64,000 nucleotides of DNA from Sphingomonas palustris (GTDB lineage Bacteria; Pseudomonadota; Alphaproteobacteria; Sphingomonadales; Sphingomonadaceae). Both the position numbers and the translations under genes were made by a program. Below are positions 7,502 to 15,055 of the stretch, one piece after another; the stretch's first letter is position 1; each line of letters starts with the position of its first letter. The notes beneath the pieces are model-generated. The model was not told the DNA's origin. It saw nothing but the letters and a program-made list of their open reading frames with translations, and searched no databases. The DNA lies in assembly GCA_026225215.1 (NCBI GenBank), contig JAMFSI010000025.1, positions 1-64,000 on the forward strand, read 5' to 3'.

Positions 7502-10240
7502 TCAAACGATCCGCGTGCCCGTCAATTTTGCCGAACCGAGCATGCCCAGCTTGACCTTGCCGCTGATGACATCGCCGTCGACCGTCAGATCGTATTTCAG
7601 CGTGATCTTCATCGGCTTCTCGACCTTCAGCTCGAACTTCACCTTGCCGCCGTCATAGCTGCCCGTGAACTCCTGTCGGCCTTCCGGGCTTTCCAGATAG
7701 CCACTGAGCGCGGTGCCGTCGGTGGCGAAATGTGCGGTCATTTCCTGTGGTGGCCCCATCGGCGGGACCATGGTGATCTGCCAGTCGCCATCGACGGAAG
7801 TAGAAGCAGCCGGAACAGGTGCCGCAACGGCAGCGACCGGTGCTTCGGCAACCGCGACCTCTACGGGTGCCGGTGCATGACTGGCTGCAGTTCCGGCCCC
7901 AGTTCCGGCAATATCGCGCCCCTCGATTACGCTCAGCAGCTTGGCCGGGGTCAGCGGCAGGTTCACCGGCACTTCACCGAAGGGCGCCAGCGCGTCGGTA
8001 ATGGCGTTGACCAGCGTCGGCGGCCCGATGATCGCGCCGCCTTCGCCGACGCCGCGCATCCCGCCCACCGACTGCGAGGGCGTGTTGGCATGAACGAATT
8101 CGAAGGTCGGGATGTCACTGATCTGCGGCAGCAGGTAATCCTTGTAAGTCACGGTGGTGGGATTGCCGCGCGCGTCGTAGTGGAAATCCTCGAGCAGCAC
8201 GGTGCCGATGGCTTGCGCCAGGCCGCCGGCAATCTGGCCCTCGACCACCGCCGGATTGATCACCGTTCCGCAGTCCTCGCTCGATATCCAGCGCAGGATT
8301 TTTACGAATCCGGTGTCGACATCGACCTCGACAGTGCAGGCATGGGCGGCGCTGGTGAAGGTCATCGGCGGCGGCGTGTAGCGATATTGCGCTTCCAGCC
8401 CGGCCTCGAAGCCTTCCGGCAAGCGCGCGGGCTCGCCATAAGCGATCTCGGCGATGCTGCGCAGGCTGCGCGACATTTCCGGCGCGCCGCTGACATGGAT
8501 CATGCCGTCGGTGATGGTGATCGTCTCCGGGCTGGCGTTGAGCAAATGGGCGGCAAGCTCCTTGACCTTGCTTGCCAGCAGATCGGAAGCCTTGATCGCC
8601 GCGCCGCCGCCGATCACGCCCTGGCGACTGCCCGCCGCGCCGGGGCTGAAGCCACCGCGCGAGCTGTCACCCTCGAATACGGTGACATCTTCATAAGCCA
8701 CTCCCAGCCGATCGGCGATCACTTGCGCCATCGTCGTGGCGGTGCCGTGGCCTTGCGAGTGCGTGCTCATCAAGGCGGTGACCTGGCCAGTCGGTTCGAT
8801 GCGCAGCTGCGCCAGTTCGCCGGTCATCACCGGCATGCTGCCCGCGCTGCCGGTGGGTTCGATATAAGCGGCGATCCCCAGCCCGAGATAGCGGCCGGCC
8901 TTGCGCGCTTCCGCCTGCTCGCGGCGAAAAGCGGCGACATCGAAATAGGCCAGCAATTTCTCCAGGCATTCGGCGGGCGTAATGTCCTCCAGCGGCAGCC
9001 CCATCACCGATGCCGCCGGCTGTTCTTTCAGCGTCAGCAGATTGCGGCGGCGCAATTCGATCGGATCGATGCCCATCTGCCGTGCCGCAGTGTCGAGCGC
9101 GGTTTCGCGCGCCAGCGATTCCATCGCCCAGGGGCCGCGATAAGCGGCCAGCCCGATCGTGTTGCTATACCAGCCGCGCGTCAGGAAACCGAAAGCGGGG
9201 ATCTTGTAAGCTCCCCACAAAAACATCTGCACCGCGACATTGGCATCGGCTCCTTGTGGATAAGCGCCGTTGTTCGAGCTGTAATCGGAATGGCTGGCCA
9301 GCAGCTTGCCATCCTTGTCGAAGCCAATCCGCAGCGTCATTTCCGCCTCGCGCGCCTGATTGGCGGCGGTCAGGTTTTCGTAGCGATCCTCGATCCATTT
9401 GAGTGGCCGGCCATAGAGCAAGGCCGCGACCACCGTCGCGGTTTCTTCCTTCCAGGGGGTATTCTTGAGTCCGAACGAGCCGCCGACATCCTTGGCGATC
9501 ACCCGGATCGCAGTTTGCGGCAAACCCAGCGCCATCGACATCCAGCGGGCGATGTTGGTCGGGCTTTGGCAAGTGATGTAGAGTGTCAGTTCTTCCGGGC
9601 CGTCGCGGCTGGCGACCACGCCCCGGGTTTCCATCGGCGATTGCGAAATACGCTGGTGCGTGACGTGATGGGTGATCTGATGCGCGGCGCCGTTCAGTGC
9701 AGCATCGAGGTCTTCGTCGATTTCCTCATCGCCCATCTCCTGGGAGATATTGTGCTCGGTGGTGGGATGCACCGGCGCCCCCGTCCGGGCATCGGCGATG
9801 GTGACCACCGGGTCTTCCTCGGCGTATTCCACCTCGACCAGCGCGGCGGCGTCCTCGGCGATATGGCGGCTATCGGCGATGATCAGCGCAATCGGGTCGC
9901 CGACATAAGCGACGCGTCCGTCCGCGAGCAGCGTCACCGGCACTTCGATCGGCATCAGGAAAAAGCTGAGCAGTTCGATCTTTTGTTTCGACAGATCGGC
10001 ATGAAGGAAAACGGCATGAACCCCCTCCAACTCGCGTGCTGCCGTCGTATCGATCGACAGGATACGCCCGCGCGCGATCGGGCTGCGCGCGAAAGCGACG
10101 TGAAGCATGCCGGGCAGGGCGATATCGTCGACGAATTGCCCACGCCCGGTCAGCAGGCGCGGATCTTCCTTGCGCAGCACTCGCTGGCCGATGTAGCGGG
10201 CCGCGCCGATGCCTGTTGCGCCGAATTCGGGAGCGTTCAT
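7502..10240 (-). CDS. Molybdenum hydroxylase large (Mo-cofactor) subunit with extra C-terminal domain
   Basis: The true start is ATG at 10240 (MNAPEFGATG), overlapping the 2Fe-2S gene by 4 bp. The ORF-track N-terminus is a shadow of that gene. The protein has 912 residues. Residues ~15-770 are the xanthine-dehydrogenase/aldehyde-oxidase/CO-dehydrogenase large-subunit fold (RVLRKEDPRLLTGRGQF; VGGSFGLKN; AAYRGPWAMES; GAAGSRQGVIGGGA; and RGVGEGGAII with the catalytic Glu). The active-site loop lacks the AYRCSFR Cys of true aerobic CO dehydrogenase, so CO is an unlikely substrate. After an Ala/Pro-rich linker (~770-812), the last ~100 residues form an extra small beta-rich domain (DGDWQITMVPP ... 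KLTGTRIV) not usual in this family. Confidence 0.88.
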   Translation of the reverse strand: MNAPEFGATGIGAARYIGQRVLRKEDPRLLTGRGQFVDDIALPGMLHVAFARSPIARGRILSIDTTAARELEGVHAVFLHADLSKQKIELLSFFLMPIEVPVTLLADGRVAYVGDPIALIIADSRHIAEDAAALVEVEYAEEDPVVTIADARTGAPVHPTTEHNISQEMGDEEIDEDLDAALNGAAHQITHHVTHQRISQSPMETRGVVASRDGPEELTLYITCQSPTNIARWMSMALGLPQTAIRVIAKDVGGSFGLKNTPWKEETATVVAALLYGRPLKWIEDRYENLTAANQAREAEMTLRIGFDKDGKLLASHSDYSSNNGAYPQGADANVAVQMFLWGAYKIPAFGFLTRGWYSNTIGLAAYRGPWAMESLARETALDTAARQMGIDPIELRRRNLLTLKEQPAASVMGLPLEDITPAECLEKLLAYFDVAAFRREQAEARKAGRYLGLGIAAYIEPTGSAGSMPVMTGELAQLRIEPTGQVTALMSTHSQGHGTATTMAQVIADRLGVAYEDVTVFEGDSSRGGFSPGAAGSRQGVIGGGAAIKASDLLASKVKELAAHLLNASPETITITDGMIHVSGAPEMSRSLRSIAEIAYGEPARLPEGFEAGLEAQYRYTPPPMTFTSAAHACTVEVDVDTGFVKILRWISSEDCGTVINPAVVEGQIAGGLAQAIGTVLLEDFHYDARGNPTTVTYKDYLLPQISDIPTFEFVHANTPSQSVGGMRGVGEGGAIIGPPTLVNAITDALAPFGEVPVNLPLTPAKLLSVIEGRDIAGTGAGTAASHAPAPVEVAVAEAPVAAVAAPVPAASTSVDGDWQITMVPPMGPPQEMTAHFATDGTALSGYLESPEGRQEFTGSYDGGKVKFELKVEKPMKITLKYDLTVDGDVISGKVKLGMLGSAKLTGTRIV

Positions 10241-10731
10241 GCGACCTCTCCGGCCCTGGCGCCGGCATCCGCGGCGAGACGTTTGGCGGCGCGACGGATG
10301 CCCTGATACCCGGTGCAGCGGCAGATATGTCCGGAGAGCGCACCGATCAGCGCTTCTTCGGTGGGGCGGGCATCGCCGGCGGTCAGCGCCGCCAGCGTCA
10401 TGACCACGCCGGGGGTGCAGAACCCGCATTGCAGCGCATGTTCCTCGCGCATCGTCTGCTGGACGGGGTGAAGCGTGCCATCGGGCTCGGCCAGGCCTTC
10501 GGCGGTGGTGACATCGCTGCCATCGGCCTGCACCGCCAGCATCAGGCAGCTGCGCACCGCTTTGCCATCGACGATCACCGTGCAGGCGCCGCAAACGCCA
10601 TGTTCGCAGCCGAGGTGGACGCCGGTATAGCCACCATCGATGCGGAGGAAATCGCCAAGCGACACGCGGCTCTCGACCTGGCCATGCAACGGCCGACCGT
10701 TAACGGTAACGGAAATCTGGTGCTCGCTCAT
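10237..10731 (-). CDS. Molybdenum hydroxylase 2Fe-2S subunit
   Basis: This 164-residue small subunit passes electrons from the Mo site to FAD. The N-terminal plant-ferredoxin-like cluster motif is CEHGVCGAC...C (residues ~42-62). The C-terminal helical domain has the second cluster motif CGFCTPG ... CRCTGY. The length fits the family. It overlaps the FAD-subunit gene upstream and the Mo-subunit gene downstream by 4 bp each, a tightly coupled operon. Confidence 0.95.
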   Translation of the reverse strand: MSEHQISVTVNGRPLHGQVESRVSLGDFLRIDGGYTGVHLGCEHGVCGACTVIVDGKAVRSCLMLAVQADGSDVTTAEGLAEPDGTLHPVQQTMREEHALQCGFCTPGVVMTLAALTAGDARPTEEALIGALSGHICRCTGYQGIRRAAKRLAADAGARAGEVA

Positions 10732-11597
10732 GCGGCTTCCCCCAATGTCAGGATGGCGCCCAGCGTGCTGGCAAAAATGCGCTTGCCCACGGTACGGCGA
10801 TATTCTGCGGTGGCATGGTGGTCATCGAAGGGCGCGGTATCGGCGAGGGCCAGCGCGGCGATAGCGGCAGGATCGATGCTATCCAGCGATTGCCCGATCA
10901 GCGCTGCCTCGGCCTGGCGGGCCTTGATCGGGGTGGGCCCCATGCCGAACCAGGCGATGCCGGCGCGCGCGATGGCGCCGCCTTCGATCGCCAGCGCGCC
11001 GACCACGCCGACCAGCGCGAAATCACCGGGCCGCTGCGCCACTTCGCGGAACAGGGTGATGTGGTTTGCGGGCCAATCGGGAAAACGGATCGCGGTGACC
11101 AGCTCGTCGGGCTCGAGCATGGTCATGTAAGGGCCGAGGTAGAAGTCGTGCGCGGCAACCTGCCGTGTGCCGCGCACCGAGCTGACCTCGATCATCGCGC
11201 CGAGCGCGACCGAGGTCGCGGGCAGTTCGGCGGCCGGTTCGCCCAGCGCAATCGAGCCGCCGACGGTGCCGCGATTGCGCGTCTGGTGATGGCCGACATG
11301 GCGCACCGCCTGGACCAGCACGGGCAGATCGCGGGCGAGATCGGCGTTGGTCAGCACGTCGCATTGGCGCGTGACCGGGCCGACGCGCGTGAACCCGGTT
11401 TCCTTGGTGATGCCTTGCAACTCGGGGATCTTGTTGATGTCGACGAGGATGAATGGCTGGCTCATCCGCAGGTTGAGCAGCGGCATCAGTGTCTGGCCGC
11501 CGGCGATCACCGTGGCGCCGCCACCGGCCTCGTCGAGAATGGCGCAAGCCTCGGCGATGGTCGTAGGGGCGACATAATCGAAGGGGGCGGGCTTCAT
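10728..11597 (-). CDS. Molybdenum hydroxylase FAD-binding medium subunit
   Basis: This 289-residue protein is of the CoxM/xanthine-dehydrogenase FAD-subunit type. The motifs VIAGGQTLMPLLNLR (residues ~32-45, FAD pyrophosphate contact) and NRGTVGGSIALGEPAAELPA (~108-127) are typical. It accepts electrons from the 2Fe-2S subunit and hands them to an external acceptor. Four-base overlaps with both neighbours place it as the second gene of the operon SRPBCC-FAD-FeS-Mo. Confidence 0.93.
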   Translation of the reverse strand: MKPAPFDYVAPTTIAEACAILDEAGGGATVIAGGQTLMPLLNLRMSQPFILVDINKIPELQGITKETGFTRVGPVTRQCDVLTNADLARDLPVLVQAVRHVGHHQTRNRGTVGGSIALGEPAAELPATSVALGAMIEVSSVRGTRQVAAHDFYLGPYMTMLEPDELVTAIRFPDWPANHITLFREVAQRPGDFALVGVVGALAIEGGAIARAGIAWFGMGPTPIKARQAEAALIGQSLDSIDPAAIAALALADTAPFDDHHATAEYRRTVGKRIFASTLGAILTLGEAA

Positions 11598-12379
11598 TTT
11601 CGTGCTCCGTCGAGCAATTGACGCAAGAGCGCATTGTCGAGCACCACGGTGGGCGCGGCAGCGCGGCGGCCGTATTCGAAGGCAGCACCGGCCACCACGA
11701 TCACCAGCAGCCCGATGGCCACTCCCTGCCAGTCCTCACCGCCAAACCCATGGCCCTGGCCGATCAGCACCCCGGCGAGGACACCGCAGACCAGTGCCAG
11801 CACCCAGGCGATCGGAAAACCGCCGGAGGTCGCGACCGGCGCAGCAGCACGCGGAGCACTCGCAGTCGGGGTGGGAGCGGCGGTTGAAGCAGGCCCAGAG
11901 ACGGGCTGAGCGGCTGCGCCAGTAGTTGCCGTCTCGCTTGCCCCGGCGACGATTTCGCCGAACTTGCTGAAGAACTTGGCCGAAAGATTCTTGGCCGTGG
12001 CATCGATGATCGGCCCGCCCAATTGCGCCATGCGGCCGCCGACTTCGGCTTCGACCACATAGGTGATCAGTGTGCCGGCGCCATCGTCGCTCAACTGGAC
12101 CTTGGCGCTGCCCTTGGCGCTGCCGGCGATGCCGCCATTGCCTTGACCGATGATGGTATAGCCCTTGTCGGGTTCGAGATCGGTCAGGCTGACATCGCCT
12201 TTGAAGCGCGCACCGATCGGGCCGATCTTGACCTCGACCGTGGCGAGAAAGCGATCGTTGCCTTCCTTGGTCAGGGTCTGGCAGCCGGGAATGCTGGCGC
12301 GCAGGGTCTCGGGATCGTTCAATGCCTCCCAGACGCGCTGACGTGGCGCAGCGATGCGCTGCTCGCCGGTCATGTGCAT
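11594..12379 (-). CDS. CoxG-like SRPBCC membrane protein
   Basis: The start is ATG 12379 (MHMTGEQRIAAPRQRVWEAL), preceded by GGAGAG. The ORF-track extension to 12844 is spurious. The 261-residue protein begins with a CoxG/SRPBCC domain (~1-150), continues with an Ala/Pro/Thr-rich linker, and ends with two hydrophobic segments (FPIAWVLALVCGVLAGVLIG and WQGVAIGLLVIVVAGAA). In CO dehydrogenase, CoxG recruits the enzyme to the membrane. By analogy this protein may anchor the hydroxylase encoded downstream. It is the first gene of the four-gene operon. Confidence 0.85.
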   Translation of the reverse strand: MHMTGEQRIAAPRQRVWEALNDPETLRASIPGCQTLTKEGNDRFLATVEVKIGPIGARFKGDVSLTDLEPDKGYTIIGQGNGGIAGSAKGSAKVQLSDDGAGTLITYVVEAEVGGRMAQLGGPIIDATAKNLSAKFFSKFGEIVAGASETATTGAAAQPVSGPASTAAPTPTASAPRAAAPVATSGGFPIAWVLALVCGVLAGVLIGQGHGFGGEDWQGVAIGLLVIVVAGAAFEYGRRAAAPTVVLDNALLRQLLDGARK

Positions 12380-12514
12380 GTCTCTTGCTCTCCACGATAT
12401 GAAACTATGTGTATTGCTTCTGCCCGCCTCGCATCGCCGCGACAAGCCGAGATGCTGTGACAGTGGAAAAATCTCTGGCCGGATGCGGGCTCGTCGCGAT
12501 AGGGCGCGGCCACG

Positions 12515-13249
12515 ATGAGCAAGCGGATCCGAGCCATACGGTTGAAACGAGCGGCATGGTGCGCGGGTCTGCTGGCGACAATGATCGCCCAGCCGGTATG
12601 GGCAGGGCCGCCTTATCTCACCGATGACCCGGAGCCGACCGACCTGCACCATTGGGAAATCTACAATTTCGTGTCCGGCGAGCGTGATCCCGGTGCTTCC
12701 AGTGTCGATCTCGGCGAAGACATCAATTACGGCGCGGCAAAGGATCTGCAATTGACCATGGTGCTGCCGCTCCATCAGGAGACGGGTGCGCCACTTGATG
12801 TGGGCAATGTCGAACTGGGCGCGAAGTATCGGTTTGCCCACCAATTACCCGGCACCGTATCGGCCGATGTCAGCTTTTTCCCCACCGTCATCTTGCCCAC
12901 CGGGCGTGGGGCGAGCCGGGCCCAGTTGTTGCTGCCGCTCTGGCTGCAGCGGGATTTTGGGCCGTGGAGCCTGTTCGGTGGCGGCGGCTACACGCTCAAT
13001 CCCGGACCGGGCAATCGCAATTTCGCCGCTGTCGGGGTGGTGGTCGCCCGCACCTTGCGGCCCGGTTTCCAATTGGGGCTGGAGGTGAACCACCAGGGTT
13101 CGACGGCGGTTGACGATCGGTCGGTGACCGCGCTGAACCTGGGCAGCACGATCCACATCAAGGGGCCGTTTTCCTGGCTGGCCTCGCTAGGGCAGGGGCT
13201 GAACCGGCGCCAGACAGTGTTCTACACTTCGCTGAAGCTGGATTTGTGA
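12515..13249 (+). CDS. Putative outer-membrane beta-barrel protein
   Basis: This 244-residue protein has a signal peptide (basic start MSKRIRAIRLKR, hydrophobic core, cleavage near VWAGPP). Alternating amphipathic strands follow (for example VSADVSFFPTVILPTGRG, RPGFQLGLEVNHQG), and it ends in leucine (YTSLKLDL). It resembles small outer-membrane proteins annotated as transporters or porin-like. It is alone on its strand, facing the efflux operon, and followed by a repeat cluster. The function is unknown; the outer-membrane placement is inferred. Confidence 0.65.
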   Translation: MSKRIRAIRLKRAAWCAGLLATMIAQPVWAGPPYLTDDPEPTDLHHWEIYNFVSGERDPGASSVDLGEDINYGAAKDLQLTMVLPLHQETGAPLDVGNVELGAKYRFAHQLPGTVSADVSFFPTVILPTGRGASRAQLLLPLWLQRDFGPWSLFGGGGYTLNPGPGNRNFAAVGVVVARTLRPGFQLGLEVNHQGSTAVDDRSVTALNLGSTIHIKGPFSWLASLGQGLNRRQTVFYTSLKLDL

Positions 13250-13262
13250 GGTTAAATCCTCC

Positions 13263-13385
13263 CCGGCACGGGGAGGGGGACCAGCGTAGCTGGTGGAGGG
13301 GGCCCGCCTCTCGGCCCGAAATAGCTTTACAACGATAGCTGGGCCCCCTCCACCATCCTGCGAATGGTCCCCCTCCCCGTGCCGG
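13263..13385. repeat. Inverted repeat pair, ~43-bp arms
   Basis: The left arm 13263-13305 (starting ccggcacggggaggggg) and right arm 13341-13385 are near-complementary, except for an ~8-10-base stretch in the middle. They lie between convergent genes and could terminate transcription of the outer-membrane protein gene. The right arm's end (13372-13385) is also used by the next inverted repeat. Confidence 0.75.
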
Positions 13386-13588
13386 CTACGGGATGCACGG
13401 AAGTCTGGCGGCATCTCAAATCGGCTGCGCGGGCGAGGCGATGGCAAGTAATTTTGGCAAAATTCAAGTATTCGGTGAAGTATTTCAGGACCATGTGCCT
13501 CAGCCAGGCACACCAGAGAATGCAAGATTTTCTTCATCTTTCCAATATTTTGGAGACTTCCGTGCATCCCGTAGCCGTGCCGGGGAGG
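13372..13588. repeat. 35-bp inverted repeats flanking a 147-bp core
   Basis: The left arm 13372-13406 and right arm 13554-13588 are reverse complements over 35 bp, except for a central TGC/GCA triplet that is itself flipped. The core (13407-13553) is lower in GC than its surroundings and has no convincing gene. The form resembles a miniature inverted-repeat or repetitive extragenic element. No target-site duplication was established. Confidence 0.75.
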
Positions 13589-13591
13589 AAT

Positions 13592-15055
13592 TTAGCTTCC
13601 CGTCGGCAGCCAACCTCCAGCCGTCGCCACATACAGCCGCGCGACGTTGAGGAACTGCTTCCCCTGGGCATCGATCAGCGCCAGCCGGGCGCGTTCGTGG
13701 CTCTGATTGGCGGTCAGCACTTGCAGCACGCCGCTGTTGCCGATCTTGAAGCTCTTTTGCGACAGGTCGAGCGAACGCGCGCTGATCGCGTCGCTTTCGC
13801 GCTCTGCGACCAGCGTCTGTTGATCGGTAGCCATGGCGGAGAGCAGGTCGGAGACTTGCTGGAAGGCTTCGAGCACGGTTTCGCGGTAAGTCGCAGCAGC
13901 GGCGCGGGCATTGGCTTCGGCGCCGCGCTTTTCCGCCTTCAGCGTGCCGCCGTGGAAGATCGGCGCGGTTGCGCCGGCAAAGATGTCGAAGCCGCGGAAC
14001 TCTGGGGCGAATAGCGAACCGATGCTGTTCGCCGCTTGCGAATACGTCGCTCCCAGGTTGATGTCGGGGTAGAGATTTGCGGTGGCTACGCCCACCGCTG
14101 CGGTCGCGGCATGGAGCCGCGCTTCGGCGGTGAGAATATCCGGGCGCTGGCGAACCAGCGCCGAAGGCAGCGCCACCGGCACCCGCGCTGGCAGGGTGAA
14201 CTGCGAGAGCGTAAAATCGGTAGCGCCCAGTTCCGCCGGGGAGGTTCCGACCAGGATCGCCAGCATATTGCGCGCCTCGGCCAATTGCTGGTCGAGCGCG
14301 GGCAACTGGCTGTTGTCGTCGGCAAATTGCGCTTGTGCGGTCAGGACATCGACCAGCGTGCCCGACCCCAGAGTCTGGCGCAGCTTAGTCAATTCGACAT
14401 TGCGATTGCTGTCATCGAGCAGCGTATGCATCGCCGCGATATGGTCGCGGATGACCGCGATCGTCAGCACTTGCGTCGCCACTCGGCCGGCAATGGTGAG
14501 ATGGGCGGCGGCCGTCTGCTGGCGCTGCGCCTCGCCCTCGGCCCGTGCTTGCTCCAGCGCACGGACGTTGTGATGGAACAAGTCGAGGTCGTAGCTGATC
14601 CCGCCACCGACGGTGTAGAGATTGAAGGTCGGATTGCTGATCGCCACACCACCGCCCAGGGCAGCAGGGCTGAAGCCGAAAGCGGAAAGGTTGATTTCCT
14701 CGCGTTCGATCCTGGTATTGGCGTCGACTTGGGGCAGCCTACGGCCGGCGACGGCGACGATCTGCTGGCGGGCCTGTTCGAGCGTGGCGTTGCTTGCGGC
14801 CAGGGTCTGGTTGTTGATCAGCGCGCGTTCGACCAGCGCGTCGAGTTCGCGCGAGCCGAAACCTTCCCACCAGCGCCCGGCGGGCCCTTGGCCGAGATCG
14901 ACATGATCGCCGCCGGTGCCGGCATAGCCAGAAGTAGGCGCCGGTGGTGCGGGCGCGACGAAATTGGGCCCGACCGAGCAGGCGCCGAGCAGAGGTAGCG
15001 TCACTAGAGCCGAGGCCGCCAATAGGGAAAACCGCCCAGAAAACCACATTGTCAT
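13592..15055 (-). CDS. NodT-family outer-membrane efflux lipoprotein
   Basis: The true start is the ATG at 15055, which overlaps the MFS stop codon (TAATG) after a GGAG site. The ORF-track extension to 15754 is a shadow. The 487-residue protein has a lipoprotein signal with lipobox LLGACS (Cys ~26), then two TolC-like repeats with long helices (for example LEQARQQIVAVAGRRLPQVD and RADILTAEARLHAATAAVG-type segments). It forms the outer-membrane channel of a tripartite pump with the fusion protein and transporter encoded just upstream. Confidence 0.92.
   Translation of the reverse strand: MTMWFSGRFSLLAASALVTLPLLGACSVGPNFVAPAPPAPTSGYAGTGGDHVDLGQGPAGRWWEGFGSRELDALVERALINNQTLAASNATLEQARQQIVAVAGRRLPQVDANTRIEREEINLSAFGFSPAALGGGVAISNPTFNLYTVGGGISYDLDLFHHNVRALEQARAEGEAQRQQTAAAHLTIAGRVATQVLTIAVIRDHIAAMHTLLDDSNRNVELTKLRQTLGSGTLVDVLTAQAQFADDNSQLPALDQQLAEARNMLAILVGTSPAELGATDFTLSQFTLPARVPVALPSALVRQRPDILTAEARLHAATAAVGVATANLYPDINLGATYSQAANSIGSLFAPEFRGFDIFAGATAPIFHGGTLKAEKRGAEANARAAAATYRETVLEAFQQVSDLLSAMATDQQTLVAERESDAISARSLDLSQKSFKIGNSGVLQVLTANQSHERARLALIDAQGKQFLNVARLYVATAGGWLPTGS

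Noticed and set aside
7187-10306. 1039-aa + strand ORF opposite the Mo-hydroxylase genes
   Set aside because: It is antisense to genes with strong family motifs, is rich in Arg/His/Gln with no recognisable domain, and is the usual shadow of high-GC codon bias.
7502-12379. Aerobic carbon-monoxide dehydrogenase (coxSML/G)
   Set aside because: Subunit set and CoxG-like gene fit, but the active-site loop is AYRGPWA, not AYRCSFR, so the cox names were not used.
13364-14014. 216-aa + strand ORF across the repeat element and NodT gene
   Set aside because: It spans the inverted repeat and is antisense to a clear lipoprotein gene; no domain is visible.
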